Positions 32,528-42,718 are shown, counted from the first letter of the stretch. The stretch: 55,547 bases of DNA from Spirochaetaceae bacterium (GCA_026418115.1 JAOABY010000009.1:1-55547), one strand, 5' to 3'. Made by a program: numbers and translations. The notes: generated by a model from the letters alone, not told the origin.

Positions 32528-33039
32528 GTGGCAAGGTAGTAATTCTGACGGGAAGCCAGGCTGACATGCCGCATGTGGATGCAATCGGCAAAGCGCTCTC
32601 GCAGTTCGGGATCCAGCATGAAGTGCATATTGCATCAGCTCATAAGACGCCTCGCAGGCTGCTCGATCTGATTGATGCGCTGGAGCATGTCGCAGAGCCT
32701 GTTGTGCTGATTACGGTCGCAGGAAGATCCAATGCGCTTTCGGGTATGGTCGATGCTGCCACCACAAGGCCTGTCATTGCCTGTCCTCCTCCCTCCGAGG
32801 CCTGGGGCGCACAGGATATCTGGTCCAGTCTGCGGATGCCGTCGGGCGTGGCTCCCATGGTGGTCATGGATCCGGCAAACGCAGCACTGGCGGCAGCCAA
32901 GATGCTCGGGCTGCAGGATACGACCATCCGAGAGGCGGTACGCCTTTCACAGGAACAGCAGGTGCAGAGATTGCTTGATCAGGATGCCGCGCTCGCGGGA
33001 ACACGCGGCAGGAGCATCGCTGAAGGAAGTGCATTGTGA
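32524..33039 (+). CDS. purE: AIR carboxylase, class II PurE
   Basis: 171 residues. LTGSQADMPHVDAIGKALSQFGI and ASAHKTPRR are general PurE; AGRSNALSG instead of the class I AG-x-AAHL stretch, and CPPPSEAWGAQDIWSSLRMPSGV instead of the usual LLS-x-VQMP segment, match class II enzymes as in animals and Treponema denticola, which use CO2 directly. No purK is in the operon, in agreement. ATGA overlap with purC; the longer upstream reading lies inside purC and was rejected. Confidence 0.93.
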   Translation: MSGKVVILTGSQADMPHVDAIGKALSQFGIQHEVHIASAHKTPRRLLDLIDALEHVAEPVVLITVAGRSNALSGMVDAATTRPVIACPPPSEAWGAQDIWSSLRMPSGVAPMVVMDPANAALAAAKMLGLQDTTIREAVRLSQEQQVQRLLDQDAALAGTRGRSIAEGSAL

Positions 33040-34475
33040 CCGAAGATCGCTTCGATGCCATCGAAATGAAAGAAGCCTGCGGCATTGTCGGCATTGCAGG
33101 TGCCGAGGCATCGAGACTTGCATTCTACGGGCTATTTGCCCTCCAGCACCGGGGTCAGGAATCCGCCGGCATCGCCGCAAGCGATGGCATATCGCTCAGA
33201 CTGCACAAGGATACCGGGCTGGTGTCACAGGTCTTCCGTGACAGAGACCTCGACCAGCTTGCAGGGAATTTTGCCATCGGCCATACCCGCTACTCCACGA
33301 CTGGTGGTTCGACAGCCCGCAACGCACAGCCATTTCTCATAGATACCCGGTATGGGCCTCTGGCGCTGGGGCACAACGGCAATATCGCCAATGCGCCTGC
33401 CCTGCGAAAGATGCTCCTCGAAAAAGGGATAGGCCTCATGACCGGTTCCGACAGTGAACTGCTCGCAATGATGCTGGCCGGCTCCGAAGGGGAGAACTGG
33501 CCGGCTCGCATTGCCTCGGTGATGCACCAGTGGGTGGGCGCCTACTCGCTCGTCCTGCTCACCAAGGATGGAGTCTATGGTGTTCGTGATCCATGGGGCT
33601 TCAGACCGCTGGCATGGGGAGAGCTGTCTGATGGTGGCTACGCGCTTGCATCCGAGACCTGTGCCCTGCAGCTCCTTGGCTGCAGGGAAATAGGCGAAGT
33701 GCCTCGTGGCGCCATCGTTCGGCTCGATGGGGCAACACTCACTATGTTCGATGGATGGAGCATGGCATCCCAGGGGAACCCTGAGACGCGCAGCCAGCCG
33801 CAACAGGCTTCCTGCAGCTTCGAGTATGTCTATTTCTCTCGCCCGGACTCGGTGTGGAACGGGAAATCGGTGCATGCGGTACGGCGGGCAATGGGCGAGA
33901 TTCTCGCTGAGGAAGCACCTGCCGATGCCGATGTGGTGATCGCCGTTCCGGATTCCTCGATTGCGGCTGCAATCGGTTATGCTCACCGCTCGGGGATTCC
34001 CTATGACGAAGGCCTGGTCAAGAACCGCTATATCGGCCGCACGTTCATCGAGCCGACGCAGTCACTTCGAAAGAAAGGCGTGGCACTCAAGTTCGCTACT
34101 CTTCCCGGCACGCTGCAGGGTGCGCGCATCGTAGTGGTTGATGACTCGATCGTGCGGGGTACGACTACCAAACCGCTCGTCGCACTGCTGCGTGCCGCAG
34201 GAGCCAGTGAAGTGCATCTGCGGATTGCTTCGCCGCCAGTCCTCCATCAGTGCTACATGGGCGTGGACATGGGCGAGCAGCTCATTGCCGTGGGCAGGAC
34301 TGTTGACGAGATCGCCAGAGAGCTGGGAGCAGACTCACTCGCCTATCTGAGTGTGGACGGTCTTGCAAGGGCCATAGGAGTGCAGGGGCTCTGCAGAGCC
34401 TGTTTTGATGGCAATTATCCGATTCCTGTCGATGAGGGATTCGAAAAATCGAGCTTTGAAGGGGGTATCCGATGA
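33036..34475 (+). CDS. purF: Amidophosphoribosyltransferase
   Basis: 479 residues from a GTG at 33036 overlapping the purE stop. A 14-residue propeptide precedes Cys15 (EACGIVGIA), the glutaminase nucleophile after processing. PRPP site VVVDDSIVRGTT. Four cysteines at the places of the Bacillus-type iron-sulfur cluster are kept: SCSFEYVY, HQCYMGVDM, and CRAC near the C-terminus. First committed purine step. The cluster makes it O2-sensitive in related enzymes. Confidence 0.96.
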   Translation: MTEDRFDAIEMKEACGIVGIAGAEASRLAFYGLFALQHRGQESAGIAASDGISLRLHKDTGLVSQVFRDRDLDQLAGNFAIGHTRYSTTGGSTARNAQPFLIDTRYGPLALGHNGNIANAPALRKMLLEKGIGLMTGSDSELLAMMLAGSEGENWPARIASVMHQWVGAYSLVLLTKDGVYGVRDPWGFRPLAWGELSDGGYALASETCALQLLGCREIGEVPRGAIVRLDGATLTMFDGWSMASQGNPETRSQPQQASCSFEYVYFSRPDSVWNGKSVHAVRRAMGEILAEEAPADADVVIAVPDSSIAAAIGYAHRSGIPYDEGLVKNRYIGRTFIEPTQSLRKKGVALKFATLPGTLQGARIVVVDDSIVRGTTTKPLVALLRAAGASEVHLRIASPPVLHQCYMGVDMGEQLIAVGRTVDEIARELGADSLAYLSVDGLARAIGVQGLCRACFDGNYPIPVDEGFEKSSFEGGIR

Positions 34476-36739
34476 AGGTGCTGCTCGTCGGCGGAGGGGG
34501 GCGGGAACACGCACTCGCGCGTTCGATTGCGGGCTCTCCACTGTTGGACCGGATGATAGCGGTGCCGGGGAATCCAGGCATCGAGGAGCTGGCCGACTGT
34601 GCGCCGCTGTCTCCACTTGATGTGAAGGCGATAGCGGATCTTGCGGTTCAGGAGCGAGTGCAACTGGTGGTGATCGGCCCTGAAGCGCCTCTTGCTGCCG
34701 GCCTGGCCGATGAGATACGCAAGCGAGGCATTCCCTGCTTTGGAGCCGGAAAAGATGCAGCCCGCATGGAGAGCTCCAAGGCTTTTGCAAAGGCATTCAT
34801 GGACCGGCATGGCATTCCCACGGCTGCGTGGAAGAGCTTCACGGAGGCAGCAGCAGCGAAAGCATGGGCGCGGGAGTTCGGCAGGCCGGTAGTGGTCAAG
34901 GCATCGGGGCTTGCTGCTGGCAAAGGAGTGATTGTACCGGAATCGGAAGAGGAACTTGATGCAGCGATCACGCAACTCCTGGCTCTGGGAGGCGAGGATG
35001 GTTCGATTGTGCTGGAGGAGCGGCTGGATGGGCAGGAGCTTTCGCTCATAGCGCTGTGCGATGGTACGCGGTATGCGCTGCTGCCTCCTGCGAGAGATCA
35101 CAAGCGGCTGCTCGATGGCGATCATGGTCCCAATACGGGAGGCATGGGTACGATCGCACCGGTGTGCAGCAGGGAGCTTGCAGAGGAGTATGCCCGTCAG
35201 GTCATTGCACCAGTGCTCAGGGGGCTGGCGGAAGAGGGGACGCCTTTTGTGGGCGCTCTCTATGCGGGACTCATGCTGACCAAGGATGGCCCGCGCGTAT
35301 TGGAGTACAATGCCCGATTCGGCGACCCCGAGACCCAGGTCATGCTGCCGCTGCTCGATGGTGACCTGCTGGCTGCCTTGTATGCTGCTGCCAGGGGGCG
35401 GCTTGACCCTTCGATGATCCGCTGGCAGGAGCGGCATGCTGCCTGTGTCGTGCTCGCAGCACATGGCTATCCCGAACATCCGCGCAAAGGCGATCCCATT
35501 ACCATAGGCGAGCTGCCCGAAGGTGCATGGATGCTGCATGCAGGTACTGCCCGCAAAGATGGACATCTCGTCACGGCAGGGGGAAGGGTGCTCTGCGCTG
35601 TTGGCGTTGACGATACGCTTGCAGCAGCGAGGGCAAAAGCCTATGCGGCAGCATCCAGCGTGCACTTTGATGGCGTCCATTTCCGATCAGACATCGGATC
35701 CGATCTGCAGCATCCGAAGCCCGCAAGTTCCTATGCAGCCGCAGGTGTCGATATTGATGCAGGGAACAGGGCGGTAGCCATGATGAAAGCTGCAGTCGTG
35801 TCGACCTATGGGCCGGAGGTGCTCGCAGGCATTGGCGCCTTTGGCGGCCAGTATGATGCCTCGAAACTCAAGAGTCTCCGCAAACCTGTCCTGGTTGCCT
35901 CGACTGATGGCGTCGGTACCAAGACTAGCCTGGGGCTCTCTCTAGGCAGGGTTCGCCAGCTTGGCCATGACATTGTCAACCATTCCTTCAATGATATTCT
36001 GGTGCAGGGCGCCCGACCGCTCTTTTTCATGGACTACATCGCTGCCGACAGACTTGATCCCGCCAAAGTAGCGGAAATCGTTGCAGGCATGGCAGAAGCA
36101 TGCAAGGCAGGTGGCTGCGCGCTGCTTGGCGGGGAAACGGCAGAAATGCCGGGAACCTATCGCACAGCAGAGATGGATATTGCCGGTACCATTGTTGGCG
36201 TGGTCGAGGAGGAACGGAGACTCCCGCGGCCGAACCTTCAGGCCGGCGACGTGCTGGTGGGCCTCGCTTCGTCGGGACTGCATACCAATGGCTATTCACT
36301 GGCACGCCGCATTGTGGCCGGCAAGAAGCTCGACCGCCATTATACAGGCCTCGATGGCACGCTTGCCGATGCTCTGCTGGCGCCGCACCGGTCCTACCTG
36401 CCCCTGCTCGATGCTGCTCTGAAGGCGGATCCTCAGCCAGTCAAGGCACTGGCGCATATCACCGGCGGCGGATTTCTTGAAAACATTCCTCGCGTCCTGC
36501 CTGAGGGCCTTGATGCGCATATTCGCCTGGGTTCCTGGCCTGTGCCGGCACTGTTCAGGCTTCTGCAGGATTGGGGCCAGGTGGATGCAGAAGAAATGTA
36601 CCGCGTCTTCAATATGGGCATCGGCATGGTTGCTATAGTCGCCGAACATGATGTTGAACGTTTCCTCAGACTCGTACCCGAGCCTGCTTTTGTGATTGGC
36701 TCACTCGAGCCCGGTACCGGGAAGGTGCGTCTTGAGTAG
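34472..36739 (+). CDS. purDM: Fused GAR synthetase / AIR synthetase (PurD-PurM)
   Basis: 755 residues, two complete enzymes in one frame. Residues 1-~412 are PurD: VLLVGGGGREHALARS, PVVVKASGLAAGKGV, DHKRLLDGDHGPNTGGMGT and LEYNARFGDPETQ. Residues ~417-755 are PurM: SSYAAAGVDIDAGN, STDGVGTKTSL, NDILVQGARPLFFMDYIA, GGETAEMPGTY, LASSGLHTNGYSLAR and HITGGGFLENIPR. The junction is only a few residues. It catalyses steps 2 and 5 of the pathway. Followed by purN after 36 bases, so the order GARS-AIRS-GART of the animal trifunctional protein is seen here with only the last joint open. ATGA overlap with purF. Confidence 0.95.
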   Translation: MKVLLVGGGGREHALARSIAGSPLLDRMIAVPGNPGIEELADCAPLSPLDVKAIADLAVQERVQLVVIGPEAPLAAGLADEIRKRGIPCFGAGKDAARMESSKAFAKAFMDRHGIPTAAWKSFTEAAAAKAWAREFGRPVVVKASGLAAGKGVIVPESEEELDAAITQLLALGGEDGSIVLEERLDGQELSLIALCDGTRYALLPPARDHKRLLDGDHGPNTGGMGTIAPVCSRELAEEYARQVIAPVLRGLAEEGTPFVGALYAGLMLTKDGPRVLEYNARFGDPETQVMLPLLDGDLLAALYAAARGRLDPSMIRWQERHAACVVLAAHGYPEHPRKGDPITIGELPEGAWMLHAGTARKDGHLVTAGGRVLCAVGVDDTLAAARAKAYAAASSVHFDGVHFRSDIGSDLQHPKPASSYAAAGVDIDAGNRAVAMMKAAVVSTYGPEVLAGIGAFGGQYDASKLKSLRKPVLVASTDGVGTKTSLGLSLGRVRQLGHDIVNHSFNDILVQGARPLFFMDYIAADRLDPAKVAEIVAGMAEACKAGGCALLGGETAEMPGTYRTAEMDIAGTIVGVVEEERRLPRPNLQAGDVLVGLASSGLHTNGYSLARRIVAGKKLDRHYTGLDGTLADALLAPHRSYLPLLDAALKADPQPVKALAHITGGGFLENIPRVLPEGLDAHIRLGSWPVPALFRLLQDWGQVDAEEMYRVFNMGIGMVAIVAEHDVERFLRLVPEPAFVIGSLEPGTGKVRLE

Positions 36740-36775
36740 CTCCAGGAATGGCCATCTGACAGAGAAGGAGCCTGC

Positions 36776-37426
36776 ATGAGGGTTGTCGTGCTTGCTTCGG
36801 GGAATGGATCCAATTTTCAGGCGCTCGTTGACGCACTCCACGACGGCAGCATAGCCGGTTTGGAGATTGCTGCGCTGGTCTGCAATGTACCTGGCGCACC
36901 CTGTCTGGGACGGGCAGTGCGTGCTGGCATACCAGCGTGGCTGTACCCGCCTGTGGCGGCATCAAGCGCTCCCGGCGCGAGCCGTGATGCACGCAGGCGA
37001 GCCTATGACAGACATCTCGCCGACATCGTGGCGCAGTGGGAGCCTGACTATGTCCTGCTGCTCGGCTGGATGCGCCTGCTCACTACCGAATTCCTGTCGA
37101 GGTTCCCCCTGCGTGTGATCAACATGCATCCCGCGCTGCCTGGCATGTTTCCAGGCACCCATGCAATCGAGAAAGCCTATGCTGCCTCACGAGAAGGAAC
37201 GCTCGATCGCACCGGCGTCATGCTCCATCTGGTGCCTGACGAGGGTGTAGATTGCGGACCGGTACTTCGGCAGGCTGAAATCCCGATCTCGCCGGACGAT
37301 ACGCTTGAAAGTCTGGAGGCAAAAGTACATGCAGTGGAGCACAGAGAACTGCTCGCACTGGTTGCGGAACTCGCTGCGAGCGAAAGGCAGCGGACTGTCT
37401 GCTCAACAATGCAAGAGAGAACATGA
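36776..37426 (+). CDS. purN: Phosphoribosylglycinamide formyltransferase PurN
   Basis: 216 residues. VVLASGNGSNFQALVDAL, NMHPALPGMFPGTHAIEKAY (catalytic Asn/His) and LVPDEGVDCGPVLRQ (Asp) define folate-dependent PurN. It formylates GAR with 10-formyl-tetrahydrofolate. The C-terminus is slightly extended. GAAGGAG precedes the ATG. Confidence 0.96.
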   Translation: MRVVVLASGNGSNFQALVDALHDGSIAGLEIAALVCNVPGAPCLGRAVRAGIPAWLYPPVAASSAPGASRDARRRAYDRHLADIVAQWEPDYVLLLGWMRLLTTEFLSRFPLRVINMHPALPGMFPGTHAIEKAYAASREGTLDRTGVMLHLVPDEGVDCGPVLRQAEIPISPDDTLESLEAKVHAVEHRELLALVAELAASERQRTVCSTMQERT

Positions 37427-37445
37427 AAGCACGGAGGAGTAGCAT

Positions 37446-39119
37446 ATGCCTTTGGCACTCGTTTCTGTACATGACAAGCAGGGGCTCGCCGAGTTTGCGC
37501 ACAGGCTTGCAAAGCATGGCTGGCGTTTCCTGGCGTCGGGAGGAACTGCCGAGACTCTGCGCCGCGCAGGTCTTGCACCTGTCGATGTGGCAGCCTATAC
37601 CAAATCACCCGAACTCCTGGGAGGCAGAGTAAAGACCCTGCATCCCGCCATTCACGCAGGTATTCTGGCAAGGCCTCACCAGTCTGATCTGGCGCAGCTC
37701 AAGGCGCAGGGCTGGGAGCCCATCGACATGGTAATTGTCAATCTCTATCCCTTCGAGGCGACAGTAGCCAGGCCAGGTGCTACCGACTCCGAAATCATAG
37801 AGGAAATCGACATAGGCGGGGTGGCACTCATCCGGGCTGCTGCAAAGAACGCCGAGCGAGTGACGCTGGTGATCAGTCCTGATCAGTATGATGAGGTTGC
37901 GCAGGCGATTGAGACAGGCGGCATTCCAGAATCGCTGCGCCTGCGGCTCGCTCTGGAGGGCTTCAGGCGGACAGCATCCTATGACAGGGCGATCTCGGCC
38001 TGGATGGAAGGCAGGGTGAGCTCAGCCGCTGTCGCCACTCAGGGGGCGGAAATCAATGGGAAAGATAATGAGGCGAACGTTCCAGCCAGTAGCGGATCCG
38101 AGCCCGTGCTGCTTGTTGAGGCTGGTATCGAGCGCATGCTCCGCTATGGAGAGAATCCTCACCAGCAGGCGCTGTTTGCGATCCCCACGTTCATGAAGGT
38201 GCAGGGAGAGGTGCCAGCGGGGTTCCTCAATGCTGCTGCCTCCTCCACCGCACACTCGCACAGCATGACGATGGTGCAGGCGGGACCGCTGGGAGGCAGG
38301 GTGTTGGGAGGCAAGGAACTGTCCTACAACAACCTCCTCGATCTTGATACAGCATGGCGCGCAGTGCTGGCGTTCCAGCAACCAGCAGCGGTGATTGTCA
38401 AGCATCTTTCGCCGTGTGGAATAGCTGTCGCGGAAAGCCCGGCTGCTGCATTTCAGGCAGCGCTTGCCTGTGACCCGGTCTCTGCGTTCGGCGGAATAGT
38501 CGCCTTGAACAGAACGGTGGACGAATCTACAGCAGAGGAACTGCGCGGTCTTTTCCTTGAATGTGTCGCTGCTCCCACCTTTTCCGATGCTGCGCTCAAT
38601 CTGCTGAGCGCGAGAAAGAACCTGAGGCTGGTGGAAGGGGATCCGGAGCTCTACACGAAGCTTCCCTGGGAACTGCGCAGTGCCGCAGGAGGCATTCTGG
38701 TGCAGACGCGGGACGCGGGTGATCCTGCGGGAACCGAGTGGCGGGTAGCCAGTACCCGCGCGCCGACTGCTGCAGAAATGGAAGCGCTGCGCTTTGCCTG
38801 GCACGCGGTGCAGCATGTCAAATCCAATGCCATTGTGCTGGCAAGGGGAACCGCGACTGTGGGTATTGGTGGAGGACAGACCAATCGAGTTGATGCAGTG
38901 CGACAGGCCTGTGCCAGAGCGGGAGATCGTGCCCGTGGTGCCGTGATGGCCTCCGATGCCTTTTTCCCATTCCCTGATGGCATCGAAGCAGCAGCAGAAG
39001 CAGGCGTCACGGCAGTCGTGCATCCTGGCGGCTCGGTACGTGATGCCGAGGTGCTGGAAGCTGCGAACAGACTCGGCATGGCAGTGGTGCTCACCGGCAT
39101 CAGGCATTTTCGTCATTGA
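37446..39119 (+). CDS. purH: Bifunctional AICAR transformylase / IMP cyclohydrolase
   Basis: 557 residues. The N-terminal ~200 residues are IMP cyclohydrolase ([51 protein letters not shown]). The C-terminal ~350 are AICAR transformylase ([54 protein letters not shown]). The usual Lys-His pair is kept. A ~25-residue insertion after the first domain ([14 protein letters not shown]) is not conserved. Makes IMP. GGAG ribosome site. Confidence 0.96.
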   Translation: MPLALVSVHDKQGLAEFAHRLAKHGWRFLASGGTAETLRRAGLAPVDVAAYTKSPELLGGRVKTLHPAIHAGILARPHQSDLAQLKAQGWEPIDMVIVNLYPFEATVARPGATDSEIIEEIDIGGVALIRAAAKNAERVTLVISPDQYDEVAQAIETGGIPESLRLRLALEGFRRTASYDRAISAWMEGRVSSAAVATQGAEINGKDNEANVPASSGSEPVLLVEAGIERMLRYGENPHQQALFAIPTFMKVQGEVPAGFLNAAASSTAHSHSMTMVQAGPLGGRVLGGKELSYNNLLDLDTAWRAVLAFQQPAAVIVKHLSPCGIAVAESPAAAFQAALACDPVSAFGGIVALNRTVDESTAEELRGLFLECVAAPTFSDAALNLLSARKNLRLVEGDPELYTKLPWELRSAAGGILVQTRDAGDPAGTEWRVASTRAPTAAEMEALRFAWHAVQHVKSNAIVLARGTATVGIGGGQTNRVDAVRQACARAGDRARGAVMASDAFFPFPDGIEAAAEAGVTAVVHPGGSVRDAEVLEAANRLGMAVVLTGIRHFRH

Positions 39120-39133
39120 GAGAGGAGATGAAT

Positions 39134-40612
39134 ATGGATCTTGAGATACTTTCCGAGGAAGGCATGGGACTGACCTTCGATGATGTGCTCATAGTGCCGG
39201 GGTACAGCGAAGTACTGCCCTCAGAGGTAGATATCAGCGCACAACTCGTAGCGGGCATCAGGCTCAAGGCACCGGTGCTCTCTGCAGCCATGGATACCGT
39301 CACGGAATCACGCCTTGCCATTGCACTTGCCAGAGTAGGTGGTTTTGGCGTGATCCACCGCAACCTCCCCCCGGAAGCGCAGGCTGCCGAAGTCTACAAG
39401 GTGAAACGCTCTGAATCAGGGATGATCAGCGATCCTGTGTCGCTGCCGGAGACCGCCACTCTGGCTGAAGCAGAGCACCTGATGGCCACCTATCGCATCT
39501 CCGGCATACCCATTGTCAATGCCACCACCAAGAGGCTTGTTGGCATCATTACCAACAGGGACCGCCGTTTCTGTGGACCTGAGGACATGGGCCGTCCGGT
39601 TTCAGAATTTATGACCCGCGAAGGGCTTGTCACTGCGCCAGAAGGGACCTCGGTGGATGAGGCGAAAGCCATTCTCCGCAGACACAAGATCGAGAAACTT
39701 CCCTTGGTGGACCAGGAAGGCCGCCTCAAGGGTCTCATCACCATCAAGGATATTGTCAAACGCGAAGAATACCCTGATGCAGCCATCGATGAGCGCGGCC
39801 GGTTGCGGGTAGGCGCTGCAGTGGGGGTAGGCAAGGACCTCGAAGAAAGGGTCAGCCTGCTGCATGCACGCGGTGTTGATGCAGTAGTCATCGATACTGC
39901 ACACGGACATACCAGGTCGGTGATTGAGGCCATACGCCGCATCAAGAGTGTTGCTCCTTCTCTGCCTGTCATCGCCGGCACTGTGATGAACGCCGAGGGT
40001 ACGGTGGCGCTTATCAAGGCAGGCGCCGATGCAGTCAAAGTGGGCGTGGGCGCTGGTTCGATCTGTACGACCCGTATCATCTCCGGCGCCGGCATGCCGC
40101 AGCTCACTGCAATCTACGAATGTTCCAAGGCAGCGAGAGCATATGGCATTCCTATAATCGCTGATGGCGGCATCCGTTATTCCGGCGATATCGTCAAGGC
40201 GATTGCAGCCGGAGCAGAGACAGTCATGCTGGGGAGTATGCTTGCCGGCCTTGAAGAGGCGCCTGGCGAGCTGGTGCTCTACGAGGGCAGACAGTTCAAG
40301 AGCTATCGAGGCATGGGCAGTCTGGGCGCATTACAGGGTTATGGGCGAGACCGCTATGGTTCTGGACAGGGAGGCGGCAAGCTGGTGCCGGAAGGTGTGG
40401 AAGGCATGGTGCCATATCGAGGCAAACTGGCTGATTACATCGCACAGATGATGGGTGGTCTGCGTTCGGGCATGGGCTATGCCGGCGCCCGTACGCTGCA
40501 GGATCTCAGATCAGCCCGGATGGTACGCATTACAGCTGCTGCTTATGCAGAGAGCCATCCTCACAGCATCGTCATCACCAAGGAAGCGCCAAACTACCAG
40601 AGGAGGGACTGA
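39134..40612 (+). CDS. guaB: IMP dehydrogenase
   Basis: 492 residues. [21 protein letters not shown] opens the barrel, two CBS domains lie at ~90-205 ([21 protein letters not shown] ... [13 protein letters not shown]), and the active loop [15 protein letters not shown] bears the catalytic Cys. Ends in the flap region [10 protein letters not shown]. It makes XMP from IMP and closes the purine operon. Start at 39134 chosen by GAGGAG at 7 bases; the in-frame ATG at 39128 is too close to the site. Confidence 0.96.
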   Translation: MDLEILSEEGMGLTFDDVLIVPGYSEVLPSEVDISAQLVAGIRLKAPVLSAAMDTVTESRLAIALARVGGFGVIHRNLPPEAQAAEVYKVKRSESGMISDPVSLPETATLAEAEHLMATYRISGIPIVNATTKRLVGIITNRDRRFCGPEDMGRPVSEFMTREGLVTAPEGTSVDEAKAILRRHKIEKLPLVDQEGRLKGLITIKDIVKREEYPDAAIDERGRLRVGAAVGVGKDLEERVSLLHARGVDAVVIDTAHGHTRSVIEAIRRIKSVAPSLPVIAGTVMNAEGTVALIKAGADAVKVGVGAGSICTTRIISGAGMPQLTAIYECSKAARAYGIPIIADGGIRYSGDIVKAIAAGAETVMLGSMLAGLEEAPGELVLYEGRQFKSYRGMGSLGALQGYGRDRYGSGQGGGKLVPEGVEGMVPYRGKLADYIAQMMGGLRSGMGYAGARTLQDLRSARMVRITAAAYAESHPHSIVITKEAPNYQRRD

Positions 40613-40681
40613 CCAGCAGAGAGTTGTGGACACGGCAAGCCGGATGCAGCCCGGACGGCCACGGCAGGCAAGGATTTTCCC

Positions 40682-40709
40682 TTGTACTCTCAATGACTTG
40701 CACTACAAT
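40682..40709 (+). promoter_or_regulatory. Predicted promoter of the lectin-like lipoprotein gene
   Basis: TTGTAC (40682-40687), 16 bases, TACAAT (40704-40709). A 6-bp GC hairpin (40761-40776, no T run) lies in the leader. Confidence 0.45.
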
Positions 40710-40803
40710 TATTAAAGGTACATCGTGTGGAGCATCCTGGTCATTTGAACTGTGATATCCCCGGGGCTCGCCCCGGATAAATCTGATGTCCAGGAGGCAA
40801 AGT

Positions 40804-41526
40804 ATGAGGAAAGCAAGTTTCTCTGTGGGTGTGCTGTTGCTTGGATGCCTGCTGTGCGTGATGCTGACGGGATGCGACCTGCTGCAGGAACTGCTGAATC
40901 AGATGAAACCCTATCAGGAAGACTTCGGTAACGTGGTGCTGGGTACCAACACAGGCCCAACCTACTGGTATGTGTATCCAGAATCTACGGGCAGCGCAGC
41001 AGTCATTACTGATCCAACGGGATCGGGCAGGGGCAAAGTGCTAGAGCTTAAGGATGCCATTATGGGAACCCATGACAAAGGCATCGTAGTCTATTCGCCG
41101 GTCATTGACGGGCTCAAGACGGCGAACCTGCTGGGGAAGAAGCTCGAGCTGGATTTCTACCGGGTAGACGATGTGTCTGCTCGCTGGTTTCTGCTTGCCA
41201 AGACCCAGAACGGCGCTTTTGTCATGATTGATCCCTACCATTCAGTGGATGCCTATGCAGCGCTGAATCACCAGTATGTCGGCATCAGCCCTAATACATG
41301 GTACCGCTTGAAAATCACCTTTGGCACAGGGTCCTATACGGTCGAGGTCCGCGAGGCAGCCAGCAGCACACTGGTGGGCACCATCTCACAGGCTATGAAT
41401 TCAGAGAACTATGCCCATCTCGCCGACCAGGATGGGCGGATCTGCTTCGGCAGCTGGTTCAGCGGAGCGCCAGATACGTCATATGGTCATGTCTACATTG
41501 ACAACATCAAAGTAGGAACGCTGTAG
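40804..41526 (+). CDS. Lipoprotein with concanavalin-A-like (LamG-type) fold
   Basis: 240 residues. MRKASFSVGVLLLGCLLCVMLTGC gives a lipobox LTGC. The mature part from ~40 is a beta-sandwich of the laminin-G/lectin type: KVLELKDAI, KLELDFYRVDDVSARWFLLAKTQNGAF, NTWYRLKITFGTGSYTVEV and HVYIDNIKVGTL, the last strand being typical of these folds. Probably a carbohydrate- or surface-binding lipoprotein. AGGAGG sets the start at 40804. Confidence 0.8.
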   Translation: MRKASFSVGVLLLGCLLCVMLTGCDLLQELLNQMKPYQEDFGNVVLGTNTGPTYWYVYPESTGSAAVITDPTGSGRGKVLELKDAIMGTHDKGIVVYSPVIDGLKTANLLGKKLELDFYRVDDVSARWFLLAKTQNGAFVMIDPYHSVDAYAALNHQYVGISPNTWYRLKITFGTGSYTVEVREAASSTLVGTISQAMNSENYAHLADQDGRICFGSWFSGAPDTSYGHVYIDNIKVGTL

Positions 41527-41581
41527 TACAGGCAAGGTGTTCTGAATGGCAGGGGAGTGGTTCTGAAGTCTCCTGAAAGCA

Positions 41582-41611
41582 CAACGGCTTCCCGCAGACG
41601 GGAAGCCGTTG
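41582..41611. terminator. Stem-loop between the lipoprotein gene and tRNA-Thr
   Basis: CAACGGCTTCCCG and CGGGAAGCCGTTG, perfect 13-bp stem, loop CAGA. It has no proper T run on either side, so it may be an atypical bidirectional terminator. Confidence 0.45.
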
Positions 41612-41645
41612 TCGTACTGAAGGCAATCGGATGGTGTAGATTGTA

Positions 41646-41718
41646 AGCCGAGATCGGGATTCGAACCCGACACCTGCGCATTACGAGTGCGCCGCTCTGC
41701 CTAATGAGCTATCTCGGC
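41646..41718 (-). tRNA. tRNA-Thr (anticodon CGT)
   Basis: 73 bases, minus strand. Acceptor GCCGAGA/TCTCGGC, D arm GCTC/GAGC, anticodon stem GCGCA/TGCGC with loop CTCGTAA (CGT, reads ACG), T arm TCGGG-TTCGAAT-CCCGA, discriminator T. CCA not encoded. Confidence 0.96.
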
Positions 41719-41732
41719 ACGCAACGCGCCAC

Positions 41733-41762
41733 ACTATAGCAAACACCAGGGGATTCAATCAA
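41733..41762 (-). promoter_or_regulatory. Predicted tRNA-Thr promoter
   Basis: Minus strand: TTGATT (41762-41757), 18 bases, TATAGT (41738-41733), 15 bases before the tRNA. Confidence 0.55.
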
Positions 41763-41799
41763 GAGTTGGCAGATTGGGCAGGCGTCTGCATCCTGTCTG

Positions 41800-42714
41800 T
41801 CAGGCAATTGTATGCGCTGCGCAAGCTTGGCGGTAAGCGAGCAGTGCGGCGCCCAGCAGCCCCGCATCCTCGCCCAGAGCCGCCTGCCTGATGCGATAGT
41901 TCGGTGCCTCAGGATCAGCAGAGCCATACCCTGCAAGCAGTTTGGTTGTTCGTATGCGTATGCGCTCAAGCAGCCCCTGCCGCAGGCCGACTCCCCCACC
42001 AATGACGATGCAGGGATTCCCCAGCGTCAGCATGAGTGTGGCACAGGCATGTGCCAGATACGAGGCTTCAAGTTCCCATGCAGGGTGGTTATCATGCAGT
42101 GCTGCTCCCGGCTTCCCCCACCGCAGTGCCAGCGCTGGGCCGCACGCAAGCCCTTCCAGACAATCTCCGTGGAATTCGCAGATACCAGGGAAGAGGTCCT
42201 GCGATGCATGTGGTATGCGAATATGGCCGAACTCGGGGCGTGCAGGTCCGGGTAACGGGCGCCCTTCCACCAGCAACCCAAGTCCTATGCCGGTACCGAC
42301 AGTGAGATAGCAGACTACGGGCTCGTGCAGCGCTGCTCCCCATTGATACTCGGCCATCGCAGCCGCCGTTACGTCTGTATCAATTGCCACCTCAGTACCT
42401 GTTGCTTCCCGAAAGGGGCTGGCTATGGGGATGTTGCTCCAGCCTGGTTTGGGTGTGGATACCGTGGAGCCCCAGCCAGGATCGTGTCGGTCGAGCTGCA
42501 GGGGGCCGAACATGGCGATGCCAGTCGCCTCCAGCGTGAGCCCCTTTTTCTGCTGTTCATTGAAGAATGAGATGCAGGCATGCAGCGTAGCTTCTGGCGT
42601 GGTGGTCGGGATTCTGCAGACGGCGAGCTGTTCCGGAATGCCTGTTGCATCGTTCCATTCATACACGGCGCAGACAAACTTGGTACCGCCGCCTTCGACA
42701 GCTCCTGTAAGCAT
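41800..42714 (-). CDS. ROK-family sugar kinase (fructokinase type)
   Basis: 304 residues. GAVEGGGTKFVCAV (phosphate loop), IDTDVTAAAMAEYQWGAA, YLTVGTGIGLGLLVEG and the zinc motif formed by PEFGHIRI and CEFHGDCLEG match the fructokinase branch of the ROK family (GmuE/ScrK-like). It phosphorylates a hexose, likely fructose or mannose. Start at 42714: four bases after the upstream gene's stop, with AAGG nearby; an upstream ATG pair at 42738-42735 overlaps that gene and is possible. Confidence 0.92.
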   Translation of the reverse strand: MLTGAVEGGGTKFVCAVYEWNDATGIPEQLAVCRIPTTTPEATLHACISFFNEQQKKGLTLEATGIAMFGPLQLDRHDPGWGSTVSTPKPGWSNIPIASPFREATGTEVAIDTDVTAAAMAEYQWGAALHEPVVCYLTVGTGIGLGLLVEGRPLPGPARPEFGHIRIPHASQDLFPGICEFHGDCLEGLACGPALALRWGKPGAALHDNHPAWELEASYLAHACATLMLTLGNPCIVIGGGVGLRQGLLERIRIRTTKLLAGYGSADPEAPNYRIRQAALGEDAGLLGAALLAYRQACAAHTIA

Positions 42715-42718
42715 TGCC

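Noticed and set aside
34415-35680. Minus-strand frame of 421 codons
   Set aside because: Antisense to purF/purDM, composition not protein-like (many Arg, Cys, His), no start signal.
40761-40776. GC-rich hairpin read as a possible terminator
   Set aside because: No T run follows, and it sits inside the leader of the downstream lipoprotein gene.
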